The position numbers were made by a program, and so were the translations under genes. Shown piece after piece: positions 1 through 8,552 of a stretch of DNA of 64,000 nt (positions within the stretch are counted from its first letter, which is position 1; each line of letters starts with the position of its first letter). Location: assembly GCF_038419845.1 (NCBI RefSeq), contig NZ_JBCAQT010000002.1, positions 124,001 through 188,000 of the forward strand, written 5' to 3'. This DNA comes from Marinimicrobium sp038419845. Its GTDB lineage: Bacteria; Pseudomonadota; Gammaproteobacteria; Pseudomonadales; Cellvibrionaceae. Under the pieces are notes generated by a model, which saw only the letters and a list, made by a program, of their open reading frames with translations, had not been told where the DNA came from and did no database searches.

Positions 1-1
1 G

Positions 2-235
2 TTGCTGGTGTCCCACGACCTGCACCTGGTGATGGCCACTACCGACACGGTCATCTGCCTGAATCAGCACGTCTGCTGTCACGGCCACCCCGAGCATGTC
101 ACCAGCGACCCGGCCTACCTGGCCCTGTTCGGTGAGAGCGCCAAGCCGCTGGTGGCGCCCTACACTCACCACCACGACCACCGCCACGACGACCACGGCA
201 ATATTGTGGAACTGGATTCGGAAGACCATGCCTGA
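2..235 (+). CDS. znuC: Zinc ABC transporter ATP-binding protein ZnuC (3' end only)
   Basis: Only the C-terminal 77 residues lie in the window; the 5' part is cut by the window edge. The fragment opens with VSHDLHLVM, the switch-histidine region of ABC ATPases, and ends in a histidine/aspartate-rich tail (THHHDHRHDDHG) of the kind seen in zinc transporter ATPases. It would energise uptake of zinc through the ZnuB permease, whose start codon lies inside the last codons of this gene (overlap 228-235), indicating translational coupling. Family assignment rests on the His tail and on the neighbour. Confidence 0.85.
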   Translation: MLVSHDLHLVMATTDTVICLNQHVCCHGHPEHVTSDPAYLALFGESAKPLVAPYTHHHDHRHDDHGNIVELDSEDHA

Positions 236-1010
236 TTTTTTACTCTACGCCCTGCTCTCCGGCCTGGGCGTCGCACTGGTGTCCGGCCCGCTGGGCGCGC
301 TGGTGGTCTGGCGCCGGATGGCTTATTTTGGCGACACTCTCGCCCACTCGGCCCTGATGGGGGTCACCTTTGGCCTGCTGCTGAATATCAATCTGAACCT
401 GGCGGTGGCCATCGGGTGTCTGCTGCTGGCGCTGATCCTGGTGGCGCTGCAGCACAACCGGTTGCTGGCGACCGACACCCTGCTCGGGATTCTCTCCCAC
501 TCCACTCTGGCGCTGGGCCTGGTGATGGTGAGCCTGTTCACCAACAGCCGCATTGACCTGCTCGGCTACCTGTTTGGCGACATTCTCGCCGCCGGGCCCG
601 GAGATGTGATCACGATCTGGATCATTTCGGTACTGGTGTCCACCCTGCTGCTCCTGCTCTGGCGCCCGCTGCTGGCCATTACCGTGCACGAGGATCTGGC
701 GCAGGTGGAAGGCGTGCCGGTAGCGGCCGTGCGCACCGCGCTGATGCTGCTGATGGCGCTGGTGATCGCCATTGCCATGAAGGTGGTCGGGGTGTTGCTC
801 ATTACCGCTCTGCTGATCATTCCCGCCGCGGCCAGTCGCCGGCTGACTCACAGCCCCGAGGCCATGGCGCTGCTGGCCAGCCTGCTGGGTGCCCTGTCGG
901 TCGCACTCGGGCTGGGCGCCTCCTTCATCTGGGACAGCCCCGCCGGTCCTTCTATCGTTCTGGGTGCGACGGCGCTGTTTGTGCTGTCACTGCTGCGCCC
1001 GGCCCGATAA
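228..1010 (+). CDS. znuB: Zinc ABC transporter permease ZnuB
   Basis: A 260-residue, strongly hydrophobic protein, the usual length for ZnuB. It starts MPDFLLYALLSG, has the early GPLGALVVWRRMAYFGDTLAHSA signature of the ABC-3 (zinc/manganese) permease family, and several membrane helices. The ATG at 228 overlaps the znuC stop by 8 bases; an upstream in-frame ATG at 96 would run inside znuC and is rejected. Inner-membrane channel of the high-affinity zinc importer. No Zur box can be judged because the operon start is outside the window. GC-rich hairpins follow the stop but lack a T-run. Confidence 0.95.
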   Translation: MPDFLLYALLSGLGVALVSGPLGALVVWRRMAYFGDTLAHSALMGVTFGLLLNINLNLAVAIGCLLLALILVALQHNRLLATDTLLGILSHSTLALGLVMVSLFTNSRIDLLGYLFGDILAAGPGDVITIWIISVLVSTLLLLLWRPLLAITVHEDLAQVEGVPVAAVRTALMLLMALVIAIAMKVVGVLLITALLIIPAAASRRLTHSPEAMALLASLLGALSVALGLGASFIWDSPAGPSIVLGATALFVLSLLRPAR

Positions 1011-1160
1011 AGGCGGACTCCGCCCTCCCCCAAAGGCCCCGTTCGGGCCGGGAATGGACGCTCAAATTAGCAAACCGGTCAATTTGTGGGCATAATTCGC
1101 TTCACGGCGCCGAATTTTGTGTAATACTTGGAGCGTTCGTAACAAAACCGCAAAAGGAAC

Positions 1161-1370
1161 ATGCTTATGGCCAGCCCCAATGTCGTCATCGGAAACGAAT
1201 CGGTCCGAGGGGACGCTATTGTCACCAAGGTCCATCAGGACATCGCGTTTCTGACCGACCGCCTCGGCCGTCTGGAGAGTCAGGCCAACCCCAATCCGCA
1301 AGTACTCAAAGTCTACCGGGACATGCTGGAGAGCCGCTACGCGGTGCTGGAGTGGATCAACACCCACTAG
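1161..1370 (+). CDS. Small conserved-looking protein, unknown function
   Basis: 69 residues, soluble, with no signal peptide or membrane segment. The ATG at 1161 follows AAAGGAAC; a second ATG at 1167 is an alternative start. The sequence (VTKVHQDIAFLTDRLGRLE...VYRDMLESRYAVLEWI) looks helical and amphipathic, suggesting a short coiled-coil or helical hairpin. It stands alone between znuB and the phosphoesterase gene, about 150 bases from each. I do not recognise a family with a known role. Coding status is supported by the Shine-Dalgarno sequence and the fit between neighbours. Confidence 0.7.
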   Translation: MLMASPNVVIGNESVRGDAIVTKVHQDIAFLTDRLGRLESQANPNPQVLKVYRDMLESRYAVLEWINTH

Positions 1371-1520
1371 GCTTCAGCGCATCAGCGGGCTGTCCGCGCA
1401 CGGCGGCGGCCCGCCCAGCTGTCATTGCCTTCCTGTCACCAAAAGTTCACCGGTTTGTTGTCGTTTCGTCATTTGCCCGTCCCACACTTGGGGGCACCAT
1501 CAGGCAGACGGGAAACGACC

Positions 1521-2372
1521 ATGACCGAATCGACCTTTCGCACCCGCATTGACGACCTCCCCCCGACCCATACCGCTCGACCCACCGCACTGATCAATGC
1601 CCGCACGGTCTGGATATCGGACCTGCACCTGGGTTACCGGGACTGCAAAGCGCAGTACCTGCTCAATTTTCTCGATCAGATTCAGTGCGACACGCTTTAC
1701 CTGGTGGGAGACGTGGTGGATTTCTGGGCGTTGAAAAAACGCTTCTGCTGGCCCGCCGATCACTACCAGGTGATGCTCAAGCTGTACGAGCTGGCCGGCC
1801 GCGGCGTGCGGGTGATCTACGTGCCCGGCAATCACGACGAACCCCTGCGACGCTTCTGCGGTGCCCTGTTCGGCCCCATCGAGGTGGCGCTGGAGCACGA
1901 GTATGTGGGCGCAGACGGCAAGCGCTGGCTGATCATGCACGGCGACGCCATGGATGCCTACATCAACCTCACCTGGATCACCCGTTTTTGCGGCGACATC
2001 GCCTACGGTCTGCTGCTGATGATCAACCGCTGGTCCAATCGCATCCGGCGCTGGTTCGGACAGCCCTACTTCTCCCTGGCGGGGCTGATCAAGAGCAACA
2101 TCAAGGGCGCGCGCGAGGCGATTGAAACCTATCAGACCCAGGCCATGGAAGAAGCCCGCCGGCGCGGCTTTGACGGGGTGATCTGCGGCCACATACACGC
2201 CCCGGCCCTGCTGGAGCAGAACGGCATGTACTACGCCAATACCGGCGACTGGATCGAGAGCTGTACCGCCCTGGTGGAGGATTTTCAGGGCGAGATCCGG
2301 CTGCTGCACTACAGCGATCAGGTGCAGTGGCACCCGGTGGCGGAAGAGGCTGTCGCCCGGCAGGCCGCCTAG
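1521..2372 (+). CDS. LpxH-like metallophosphoesterase (UDP-2,3-diacylglucosamine pyrophosphatase family)
   Basis: 283 residues from the ATG at 1521, which follows GGAAACGACC; upstream in-frame starts lack a ribosome site. Calcineurin-like motifs are all visible: ISDLHLG (metal ligands D and H), GDVVDFW, GNHDE, then MHGDAMD and GHIHAP. This is the COG2908 group, which includes LpxH, the enzyme that cleaves UDP-2,3-diacylglucosamine to lipid X in lipid A synthesis. The protein is longer than E. coli LpxH (about 240 residues) and is not in an lpx locus, so it may be an LpxH-like paralogue with another substrate. Confidence 0.85.
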   Translation: MTESTFRTRIDDLPPTHTARPTALINARTVWISDLHLGYRDCKAQYLLNFLDQIQCDTLYLVGDVVDFWALKKRFCWPADHYQVMLKLYELAGRGVRVIYVPGNHDEPLRRFCGALFGPIEVALEHEYVGADGKRWLIMHGDAMDAYINLTWITRFCGDIAYGLLLMINRWSNRIRRWFGQPYFSLAGLIKSNIKGAREAIETYQTQAMEEARRRGFDGVICGHIHAPALLEQNGMYYANTGDWIESCTALVEDFQGEIRLLHYSDQVQWHPVAEEAVARQAA

Positions 2373-2430
2373 CGGGCGCTCTGCCGAGGCCCACCCTTAA
2401 AAACGGTGGCGCCTTTAAAAACGACGGCGG

Positions 2431-3129
2431 CTAAAACCGGAAGGAATCGACAATGGTTTCGTATTGCCCGGCCATCACGGCCGGGTCAAACGGCGGCTTG
2501 AACAGGGCGTGATAGTCACCCCGGGGGTTCACCAGCGCAATATGGCCGCTGTGATCCACGGTGTAGTCTTCGTCATCACCCTGGGTAACCTTGGAGAAGG
2601 CCACGTTCATTTCGTTGGCAAAGCGACGGATGGTCAGAAATTCGCCGGTCACCCCGGTAAAATCCGGGTGAAAGTGGGGGACGTAGTCCGACAGCACCTC
2701 GGGATCATCCCGCGCCGGATCCAGGGTAACCAGCAGCACCTGGGTGCGGGGCTCCAGCTCTTCCGGCAGCTCCTCCATCAGACGCGCCAGATCCACCATG
2801 GTGAGCGGACAGATATCGGGGCAGTGGGTGAAGCCAAAAAAGATCAGGGTCCACTGCTCCTCCAGTGACTCCGGAGTGAAGGGCTCTTCCCGGTGGGTCA
2901 CCAGCTCAAAGTCCGAGATGTTGCGCGGCTGCTCAAATACGATCACACCCTGTTCGCGCAGTGCCTCCCGGTCCAGCGCCGGTGCGCGTGTCACCTTGTA
3001 CACCTGCAACCCGACGACCACCGCGACCACCGATACCAGAATAGCGACCGTGCGACGGATGCCGCGGCGCTGACGCGCCCGATCAACGGGGGGCCCGGAC
3101 TGATCCGGGGACTGAGGCGAATCACTCAC
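2431..3129 (-). CDS. SCO1/SenC copper chaperone for cytochrome oxidase
   Basis: 232 residues with one N-terminal membrane anchor (about 27-45) and a periplasmic thioredoxin-like domain. The copper-binding CPDIC pair is at Cys103 and Cys107, and the third ligand His is in VDHSGH (about 193). SCO proteins deliver copper to, or reduce, the CuA centre of oxidase subunit II. Start is GTG at 3129, preceded by AGGAG. It is the last gene of the minus-strand oxidase-assembly series, 35 bases after ctaB, which fits its role in maturing the oxidase encoded upstream. Confidence 0.93.
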   Translation of the reverse strand: MSDSPQSPDQSGPPVDRARQRRGIRRTVAILVSVVAVVVGLQVYKVTRAPALDREALREQGVIVFEQPRNISDFELVTHREEPFTPESLEEQWTLIFFGFTHCPDICPLTMVDLARLMEELPEELEPRTQVLLVTLDPARDDPEVLSDYVPHFHPDFTGVTGEFLTIRRFANEMNVAFSKVTQGDDEDYTVDHSGHIALVNPRGDYHALFKPPFDPAVMAGQYETIVDSFRF

Positions 3130-3164
3130 GAGGGGGTACTCCTGGGATTGGTAAGGTTGGTCGG

Positions 3165-4094
3165 TTAACGGGGCGTCAGATAATCACTGGGCACGGGCAG
3201 CAGGTAGTGGTCCAGCAACATGATCACAAACAGCGCCATCAGATAGACGATGGAATACTTGAAGGTGTCCATGCCCACCGAGGGTTTTTTGCTGACCAGC
3301 ATCGCGATGGACCAGTAGAGAAACCCCACACCCAGCACCGAGGCGCCCAAGAGGTAGAGCCAGTTCAACATACCGGTGATGTAGGGCAGCATGGTCACCA
3401 GCACCAGAATGATGGTGTACAGCAGAATGTGCACTTTGGTGTAGTGCTCACCGTGGGTGACCGGCAGCATCGGAATGTCGGCCTTGGCGTACTCGTCTTT
3501 GCGGTGCACGGCCAGTGCCCAGAAGTGGGGCGGGGTCCAGGCAAAGATGATCAATACCAGCAGCAGCGCGTGGCCATGGATTTCGCCGGTGACCGCGGTC
3601 CAGCCCAACAGCGGGGGCGCCGCACCGGCAATGCCGCCAATCACGATGTTCTGGGGGGTGGCACGCTTGAGAAAGAGGGTGTAGATGACAGCGTAGCCGA
3701 GCAGGGAGACCAGTGTCAGCACGGCGGTGAGCGTATTGATGAACACCACCAGCAGGGCCAGCCCGAGCGAGCCTATCACCAGCGCGAAAACGGCGGCCTG
3801 CATCGGCTCCACCCGACCCTTGGCGAGGGGTCGGTTGAAGGTGCGGGCCATCTTCTGATCCACATGCCGATCCACCAGGTGATTGACCGCGGCGGCGGAA
3901 CCGGCACAGAGGGCGATACCCAGGTTGCCGATCAGCAGCACGTCCAGCGGCACCATACCGGGCACCGCCAGGAGCATCCCGATGACCGAGGTGAGGATCA
4001 TCAGCATGACCACGTTGGGCTTGCACAGTTCGTAGTAATCCCGCCAGCTGACGCTGGCCGAACGAGCCCGGGATGTCTCTGCACTCTTAGTCAT
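3165..4094 (-). CDS. ctaB: Protoheme IX farnesyltransferase (heme O synthase)
   Basis: 309 residues, about nine membrane helices, UbiA-type prenyltransferase. The two Asp-rich loops are visible: NHLVDRHVDQKMARTFNRPL near residue 90 and VHRKDEYAKADIPMLPVTHG near 200. Transfers a farnesyl group to heme B to give heme O, the precursor used by CtaA encoded just upstream. Located between ctaA and SCO1 on the same strand with 30-40 base gaps, so likely cotranscribed. The symbol cyoE is equally used; ctaB is preferred here because of the ctaA neighbour. Confidence 0.96.
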   Translation of the reverse strand: MTKSAETSRARSASVSWRDYYELCKPNVVMLMILTSVIGMLLAVPGMVPLDVLLIGNLGIALCAGSAAAVNHLVDRHVDQKMARTFNRPLAKGRVEPMQAAVFALVIGSLGLALLVVFINTLTAVLTLVSLLGYAVIYTLFLKRATPQNIVIGGIAGAAPPLLGWTAVTGEIHGHALLLVLIIFAWTPPHFWALAVHRKDEYAKADIPMLPVTHGEHYTKVHILLYTIILVLVTMLPYITGMLNWLYLLGASVLGVGFLYWSIAMLVSKKPSVGMDTFKYSIVYLMALFVIMLLDHYLLPVPSDYLTPR

Positions 4095-4129
4095 TGCGTC
4101 ACGTCGTCATTTGTCATCAAAAGGGGGCG

Positions 4130-5173
4130 CTAGATCCTGAGCGCGGTGTAACTTCGGTAGGCCAGCGTTACCAAGCTTAGCAACAGTAACGCACCCACCG
4201 CATTGTGAGCAACTGCCACCCACAGCGGCAGGGAGGCCAGAACATTGGTGATGCCCAGGCTCAACTGCACCACCAGAATCAGCCCGATCACCAGTGCCAG
4301 CCGGCGCGCGCCGCGCTGGGGGATCTGCCAGAGGCGCCAGATCAGCAGCCCCAGCACCAGGGTGACCAGGACCGCCCCGAGGCGGTGAGTGACATGAATC
4401 GCCGTGCGGGCCTCGCCCTCAAGCAGGCCCCCCAGATAGTTGGGGCCCACGCCCTGGGCAAAATTGAAGGCGCGCACAAAATCCATCTCCGGCCACCACT
4501 CGCCGTGGCAGCGGGGAAAATCGGTACAGGCCAGGGCCGCATAGTTGGCACTGGTCCAGCCGCCCAGGGCAATCTGCAGAACCACCAGCACCAGTGCCAC
4601 CCAGATCAAGGGGCGCAGCCCCGTCACCCGACGATAGCTGTTACCCGACAGGCACCAGGGGCGATTCTGCAGCCGCAGGCTCAGCAGCCAGAGCAGGCTG
4701 AGCGTGGCAAAGCCCCCTAAAAGATGCGCTGTGACCACCTGGGGCCAGAGCTTGAGCGTGACCGTCCACATGCCGAAGGCGGCCTGAACCACGACCAGGG
4801 CCAGCAGCCCGGTGACGTGCCCGCGCGGGTAGCGCAGCGCGGGGGAGCGGGCCGACCAGCGCCACACGGCAATGGTCAGGCCCAGAATCATCAGCCCCAG
4901 AAAGCCGGCAAAATAGCGATGTACCATTTCCGGCCAGGTTTTGTCGTGCTCGACCGGCGACTCGGGGAACAGGGCCTCGGCATTGGCCACCGATTCGGCG
5001 GACTTGGGCCAGGTCAGGTGCCCGTAACAGCCGGGCCAGTCCGGACAGCCCAGGCCGGCGTCTACCAGACGGGTGAAGCTTCCCAGCACCACCACCGCCA
5101 CGCAAAAGACGGTGGCGAGCAATGCCCAGCGATAACCCTGTTTTTTGTGAGTGTTCTGGTGGGTCACGATCAC
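4130..5173 (-). CDS. ctaA: Heme A synthase CtaA (COX15 family)
   Basis: 347 residues with eight predicted membrane helices. Near the N-terminus FTRLVDAGLGCPDWPGCYGHL carries the family's conserved region; conserved histidines appear in MVHRYFAG, VTAHLLGG, HVTHRLGA and VAHNAVGA, the expected heme ligands. A second Cys-containing loop, ACTDFPRCHGEWWP, is also typical. Converts heme O to heme A in the inner membrane. Followed by ctaB and preceded by a thioredoxin-like membrane protein, in the usual gammaproteobacterial oxidase-assembly order. Confidence 0.96.
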   Translation of the reverse strand: MIVTHQNTHKKQGYRWALLATVFCVAVVVLGSFTRLVDAGLGCPDWPGCYGHLTWPKSAESVANAEALFPESPVEHDKTWPEMVHRYFAGFLGLMILGLTIAVWRWSARSPALRYPRGHVTGLLALVVVQAAFGMWTVTLKLWPQVVTAHLLGGFATLSLLWLLSLRLQNRPWCLSGNSYRRVTGLRPLIWVALVLVVLQIALGGWTSANYAALACTDFPRCHGEWWPEMDFVRAFNFAQGVGPNYLGGLLEGEARTAIHVTHRLGAVLVTLVLGLLIWRLWQIPQRGARRLALVIGLILVVQLSLGITNVLASLPLWVAVAHNAVGALLLLSLVTLAYRSYTALRI

Positions 5174-5187
5174 AGATCTCCGCTTTA

Positions 5188-5820
5188 TCAGTCTTCGTAA
5201 GAGTAGCGCAGCAGCCGCTTGATGTCTTTGAGCAGTTGCTTACCGCGATGCTCGGGGGTATAGCCCATCATCACGAACCCTTCCTGGTCCATCAGATAAT
5301 AGCGTCCGACATCGATGGGATTTTCCGCCAGGTTGGTTTTTCCGAGCGAAGCGGCCAGGCTCCCGGAGTCGGGGTAGAGCACTTCCACACCGGGATGCTC
5401 CTGCTTCAGAAACTCGCTCATCTCGTCGGAAATCCGGCCGTCGAGCGGAAGAATGAGGCGCTCGACCCGGTAGGCCTTTTCCGCCAGGCGGACATGGACC
5501 TGGCGAGTCAGGTACAGGTTGTCCTCGCAGTGACCGGTGCAGTCGGCGTCAATGGGAACCAGCAGGCGCCAGCGCTTGCGGTCTTCATCCAACGTCCAGG
5601 CCTCACCCTCCGCCGTTTCCGGCTGCCAGTCCATGAAGGGCTGGGGCGGCGACAGCAGGGTGCCCTCGTTGACACTCTCGTCGGGAACCCCCACGCCGGT
5701 GAAATACAGCACATAGGCAAGCAGCATCGGCAGCGCGACGATGGCGATCAATCCGATCGCGATAATTTGCCCCCGACGTTTCATGTGTCGGTGGCGCTGT
5801 TCCTCGGGTGCATTACTCAT
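5188..5820 (-). CDS. Membrane-anchored thioredoxin-like protein of the oxidase-assembly operon
   Basis: 210 residues: a basic N-terminus, one membrane helix (about 19-40) and a periplasmic domain. The domain has a CxxxC pair, CTGHC, at Cys94 and Cys98, placed much like the CPDIC of SCO proteins, and a late YYLMDQEGFVMMGY strand that also resembles the thioredoxin/SCO fold. It lies between SURF1 and ctaA with a 14-base gap to ctaA. Genes of this kind are commonly left as hypothetical in such operons. A role in redox or metal handling during oxidase assembly is inferred from the cysteine pair and context. Confidence 0.8.
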   Translation of the reverse strand: MSNAPEEQRHRHMKRRGQIIAIGLIAIVALPMLLAYVLYFTGVGVPDESVNEGTLLSPPQPFMDWQPETAEGEAWTLDEDRKRWRLLVPIDADCTGHCEDNLYLTRQVHVRLAEKAYRVERLILPLDGRISDEMSEFLKQEHPGVEVLYPDSGSLAASLGKTNLAENPIDVGRYYLMDQEGFVMMGYTPEHRGKQLLKDIKRLLRYSYED

Positions 5821-5912
5821 AACGTCTTCTAATGGTCCGTTGTGCCGCTCGCTTTGAGGCTCGCGCAGGTCATTGGGTCAAATAAGTGAGTCGTTCTAAA
5901 CAGGTAAACGAT

Positions 5913-6686
5913 TCAGCGTCGGCGCCAGAGCACCCACAGATTGGTGTTGGCCAGAATAAACCAGAGCACCAGTGCCAGTGCCATGGCGAACCATTGCACC
6001 GCATAGGCGGTGTGCTTGGTGGCACTGACTTCGGTATCGGGCCAGTCGGTCACCAGGGCGCCCCGGCTGCCCGCCTCGAGACGGGCGTAGCGTTCCATAA
6101 CAGGTTGGCCCAATTGTGTTTCCATGGCCTCCGGCTCGATCGCCAGAATGACTTTGGGCCAGCCCTCTTCCGTGTTCCGCCCATCGAGCAGGGGGTGATC
6201 ACTGGGCTCGATCCATTCGGCAAAGAGCGTGACCGCCCCTTCGGGCGCCTCGGGATCGGGCCGTTCGGTCCGACGGGCAGGGGCCGGCACCCAGCCCCGA
6301 TTGACCAGCACCACCGCGCCGCCCTCAAGCTCGAAGGGGGTCACCACTTCGTAGCCCACCTGCCCGTCCCGATGGCGATTATCCAGAAGCCAGTTGCGAT
6401 CCCTCAGATAGCGGCCCGACAGAATCAGGCGCCGGTACTCCCGTAACCCGGAGGCATTGTCCTGCGTCAGCCGGGCAGGCGGGAGGGCAAGAGTCTCGGT
6501 CAGTTGCGCCTGCTGCTGTTGCTTCTGTTCGGCCCGATCCAGTTGCCAGAAGCCCAGCGTCAGCAGCACCGGCAGGGTCAACAGGCACAGAAGGGTCACT
6601 TTCCAGTTAAGGGCGATGGTAAACTGTGCCTCGGCAGGGGATTTTTGAACGCTCACGCGACGGACCAACTTCGATTCAACTTGCAC
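5913..6686 (-). CDS. SURF1-family cytochrome oxidase assembly protein
   Basis: 257 residues with a membrane helix near residues 28-48 (VTLLCLLTLPVLLTLGFWQLDRA) and a second at the C-terminus (AMALALVLWFILANTNLWVLWRR), the SURF1 topology. Motifs GFWQLDRAEQK, NRGWVPA and the late YAVQWFAMA region are characteristic. SURF1 helps insert heme A into subunit I. First gene of the minus-strand assembly group; it is divergent from the DUF2909 gene at 6765 with 78 bases between them. Confidence 0.93.
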   Translation of the reverse strand: MQVESKLVRRVSVQKSPAEAQFTIALNWKVTLLCLLTLPVLLTLGFWQLDRAEQKQQQQAQLTETLALPPARLTQDNASGLREYRRLILSGRYLRDRNWLLDNRHRDGQVGYEVVTPFELEGGAVVLVNRGWVPAPARRTERPDPEAPEGAVTLFAEWIEPSDHPLLDGRNTEEGWPKVILAIEPEAMETQLGQPVMERYARLEAGSRGALVTDWPDTEVSATKHTAYAVQWFAMALALVLWFILANTNLWVLWRRR

Positions 6687-6764
6687 TACGCTTCGAAACC
6701 GACGGCCGCCGGGAGGGGTACCCCTGCTTCGCCCGACAACCCGATAACCTGACTGGGAGCCTCT

Positions 6765-6989
6765 ATGTGGCTTAAAATCATTATCTTGCTGCTGTTTGCC
6801 GGTGTTCTGTTGAGCCTCAGCAGCGGCTTGCGGTTTTTACTGAAAGACGCGGGAGTGCCGGAATCCAAACGTACGCTCTATGCTCTGGGTATCCGCATCC
6901 TGTTGGCCACTGTGATGATGCTGTGTGTTTTCTACGGCTTTTACAGTGGCATTCTCTCCAGCACCGCGCCCTGGGACGCGAGCCTGTAG
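6765..6989 (+). CDS. DUF2909 small twin-helix membrane protein
   Basis: 74 residues with two membrane helices, MWLKIIILLLFAGVLLSL and IRILLATVMMLCVFYGFYSG, separated by a short polar loop. This matches the DUF2909 family, which is typically found inside cytochrome oxidase loci of Pseudomonas-like bacteria. It is the only plus-strand gene in the 2.4-11.3 kb oxidase region, sitting head-to-tail against the end of ctaE. A function in the oxidase complex is suspected from location only. Confidence 0.85.
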   Translation: MWLKIIILLLFAGVLLSLSSGLRFLLKDAGVPESKRTLYALGIRILLATVMMLCVFYGFYSGILSSTAPWDASL

Positions 6990-6996
6990 CTCGACG

Positions 6997-7013
6997 TCCC
7001 GGATGCTCCGGGA
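6997..7013. terminator. Hairpin between convergent DUF2909 and ctaE genes
   Basis: TCCCGGA-TGC-TCCGGGA forms a perfect 7-bp stem in the 24-base gap between the two convergent genes. There is no clear T-run on either side, so it may be a weak or factor-assisted bidirectional terminator. Confidence 0.4.
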
Positions 7014-7934
7014 TTAACCGAAGATATAGACGGCGAAGAACAGGCCGACCCAGACCACGTCCACAAAGTGCCAGTACCAGCTGGCCGCTTCAAAACCGAA
7101 CTGATCCTCGGAGTTGAAGTGCCCCTTGAGCACCGAGCGGAACCACATCACCGCCAGCATGAAGGTCCCCAGGAAGACGTGCATCCCGTGAAAACCGGTG
7201 AGCATGAAGAAGGTGGTGCCATAGATGCCGGAATCCAGCGTGAGCCCCATGTGGGCATAAGCTTCGTAGTACTCGTACACCTGCAGAAACAGGAACACGA
7301 TCGCCAGCACAATGGTGCCGCCCAGCCAATTGTTGAACGCGCGGCGGGCATTGTTCTTGATGGCGCTGTGGGCCATGTGCACGGTGACACTGGAGGTCAG
7401 CAGAATGACCGTGTTCCAGAAGGGGAGCCAGGTCCAGATGGAGCTGATCTCGGAGAAACTCATGTTCTGGTCCGGGCCGGTGACCGTGGCATCGGCGCCA
7501 TTGACCGCCATATCCGGGGTGGTCATCAGGGGCCAGGCGGCTTCAAATCCCTTCCAGAGGTACTCGTTGGTCGCGGCATTGTTGCCTTCGCCACTGAGCC
7601 AGGGCAGCGCCAGATTGCGAACGTAGAAGAGCGCACCAAAGAAGGCGGCAAAGAACATGAACTCACTGAAAATGAACCAGCTCATGCCCCACACATAGGA
7701 ACGCTTGAGCTGGGCGTTGTTCAGCCCCGCCATGTTTTCATTGATCACCGCACCAAACCAGTTCCACAGCACCACGGCAAACACCAGGCCGCCGGCCATG
7801 AACACATAGGGGCCGCTGCTGTTGCCATTGAGCCAGTTGGCGGCACCCCAGACGGTCAAAAACAGCCCGAAACTGGCCCAGAGCGGGAGCTTGCTCTGTT
7901 CCGGTACGTAATAAGTTCCTTCGCTTGTCGCCAT
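7014..7934 (-). CDS. ctaE: Cytochrome c oxidase subunit III
   Basis: 306 residues from the ATG at 7934, which has GGAG 8 bases upstream; a longer reading up to 7997 lacks this signal. Seven-helix subunit III: WGMSWFIFSEFMFFAAFFGALFY carries the conserved Glu, and GFHGMHVFLGTFML and the C-terminal YWHFVDVVWVGLFFAVYIFG are signature segments. Core non-catalytic subunit of the aa3-type oxidase. Last gene of the ctaC-ctaD-ctaG-ctaE run, 25 bases after ctaG. Confidence 0.96.
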   Translation of the reverse strand: MATSEGTYYVPEQSKLPLWASFGLFLTVWGAANWLNGNSSGPYVFMAGGLVFAVVLWNWFGAVINENMAGLNNAQLKRSYVWGMSWFIFSEFMFFAAFFGALFYVRNLALPWLSGEGNNAATNEYLWKGFEAAWPLMTTPDMAVNGADATVTGPDQNMSFSEISSIWTWLPFWNTVILLTSSVTVHMAHSAIKNNARRAFNNWLGGTIVLAIVFLFLQVYEYYEAYAHMGLTLDSGIYGTTFFMLTGFHGMHVFLGTFMLAVMWFRSVLKGHFNSEDQFGFEAASWYWHFVDVVWVGLFFAVYIFG

Positions 7935-7959
7935 ATCATCTACTCCGCGTGTGTTTTTG

Positions 7960-8532
7960 TTATTGCACACTAACCAATTCGTCTTTCCCGTTCCCATAGC
8001 GATCTGTTACATCAAACAGAGTATAGGACAGGGTAATGGTGTTAATACTTTTGGGAATGTCCCGGTCGACTATAAAGTACATGGGCAATTCCGCTTCCTC
8101 GCCACCGTCCAGAGGCTGCTGCTCGAAGCAGAAGCATTCGGTTTTGTGGAAGTAACCGCTCGCCTTGAAGGGCACCAAGCTCGGGATGGCCTGGCCGATC
8201 ATGGCTTTTTCAGTCGGGTTGCGCGCCAGATAATCAATGCGCTTCTGTTCACCCGGGTGCACCGTCACGCTGCGGATACCGGGCTGGAAGTGCCAGGGCA
8301 TACCCTCGTTGTTGGTGGCCACAAACTGCACCTTGATGGTCCGGCTGGTATCAATGCCGGCATCGGTCGCCTCGTACCGATCCCCGGTTTTGCCGTTGAG
8401 CCCGGTAATTTCGCAGAAGGCATTGTACAGCGGCGGCATCACCCAGATCGCGAACACAAACATGCACACGGCGCCCGCGCCCAGCTTTAGGCTGAGCGCG
8501 GCGGTGGGGTTATCGGGCAGCAGTGACTTCAT
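7960..8532 (-). CDS. ctaG: Cytochrome oxidase assembly protein CtaG (Cox11)
   Basis: 190 residues with one N-terminal membrane helix (about 16-35) and a periplasmic copper-binding domain. The CFCF motif, inside HKTECFCFEQQPL, gives the two copper ligands. VHPGEQKRIDYLARNPT and MYFIVDRDIP are further family signatures. Cox11/CtaG delivers copper to the CuB site of subunit I, encoded immediately upstream. The ctaD-ctaG-ctaE order with gaps of 20-25 bases is the standard arrangement. Confidence 0.95.
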   Translation of the reverse strand: MKSLLPDNPTAALSLKLGAGAVCMFVFAIWVMPPLYNAFCEITGLNGKTGDRYEATDAGIDTSRTIKVQFVATNNEGMPWHFQPGIRSVTVHPGEQKRIDYLARNPTEKAMIGQAIPSLVPFKASGYFHKTECFCFEQQPLDGGEEAELPMYFIVDRDIPKSINTITLSYTLFDVTDRYGNGKDELVSVQ

Positions 8533-8552
8533 GGCGCTTATACCTCAGACCG

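Noticed and set aside
1011..1055. Terminator after znuB
   Set aside because: GGCGGACTCCGCC and GGCCCCGTTCGGGCC form hairpins but there is no T-run after either.
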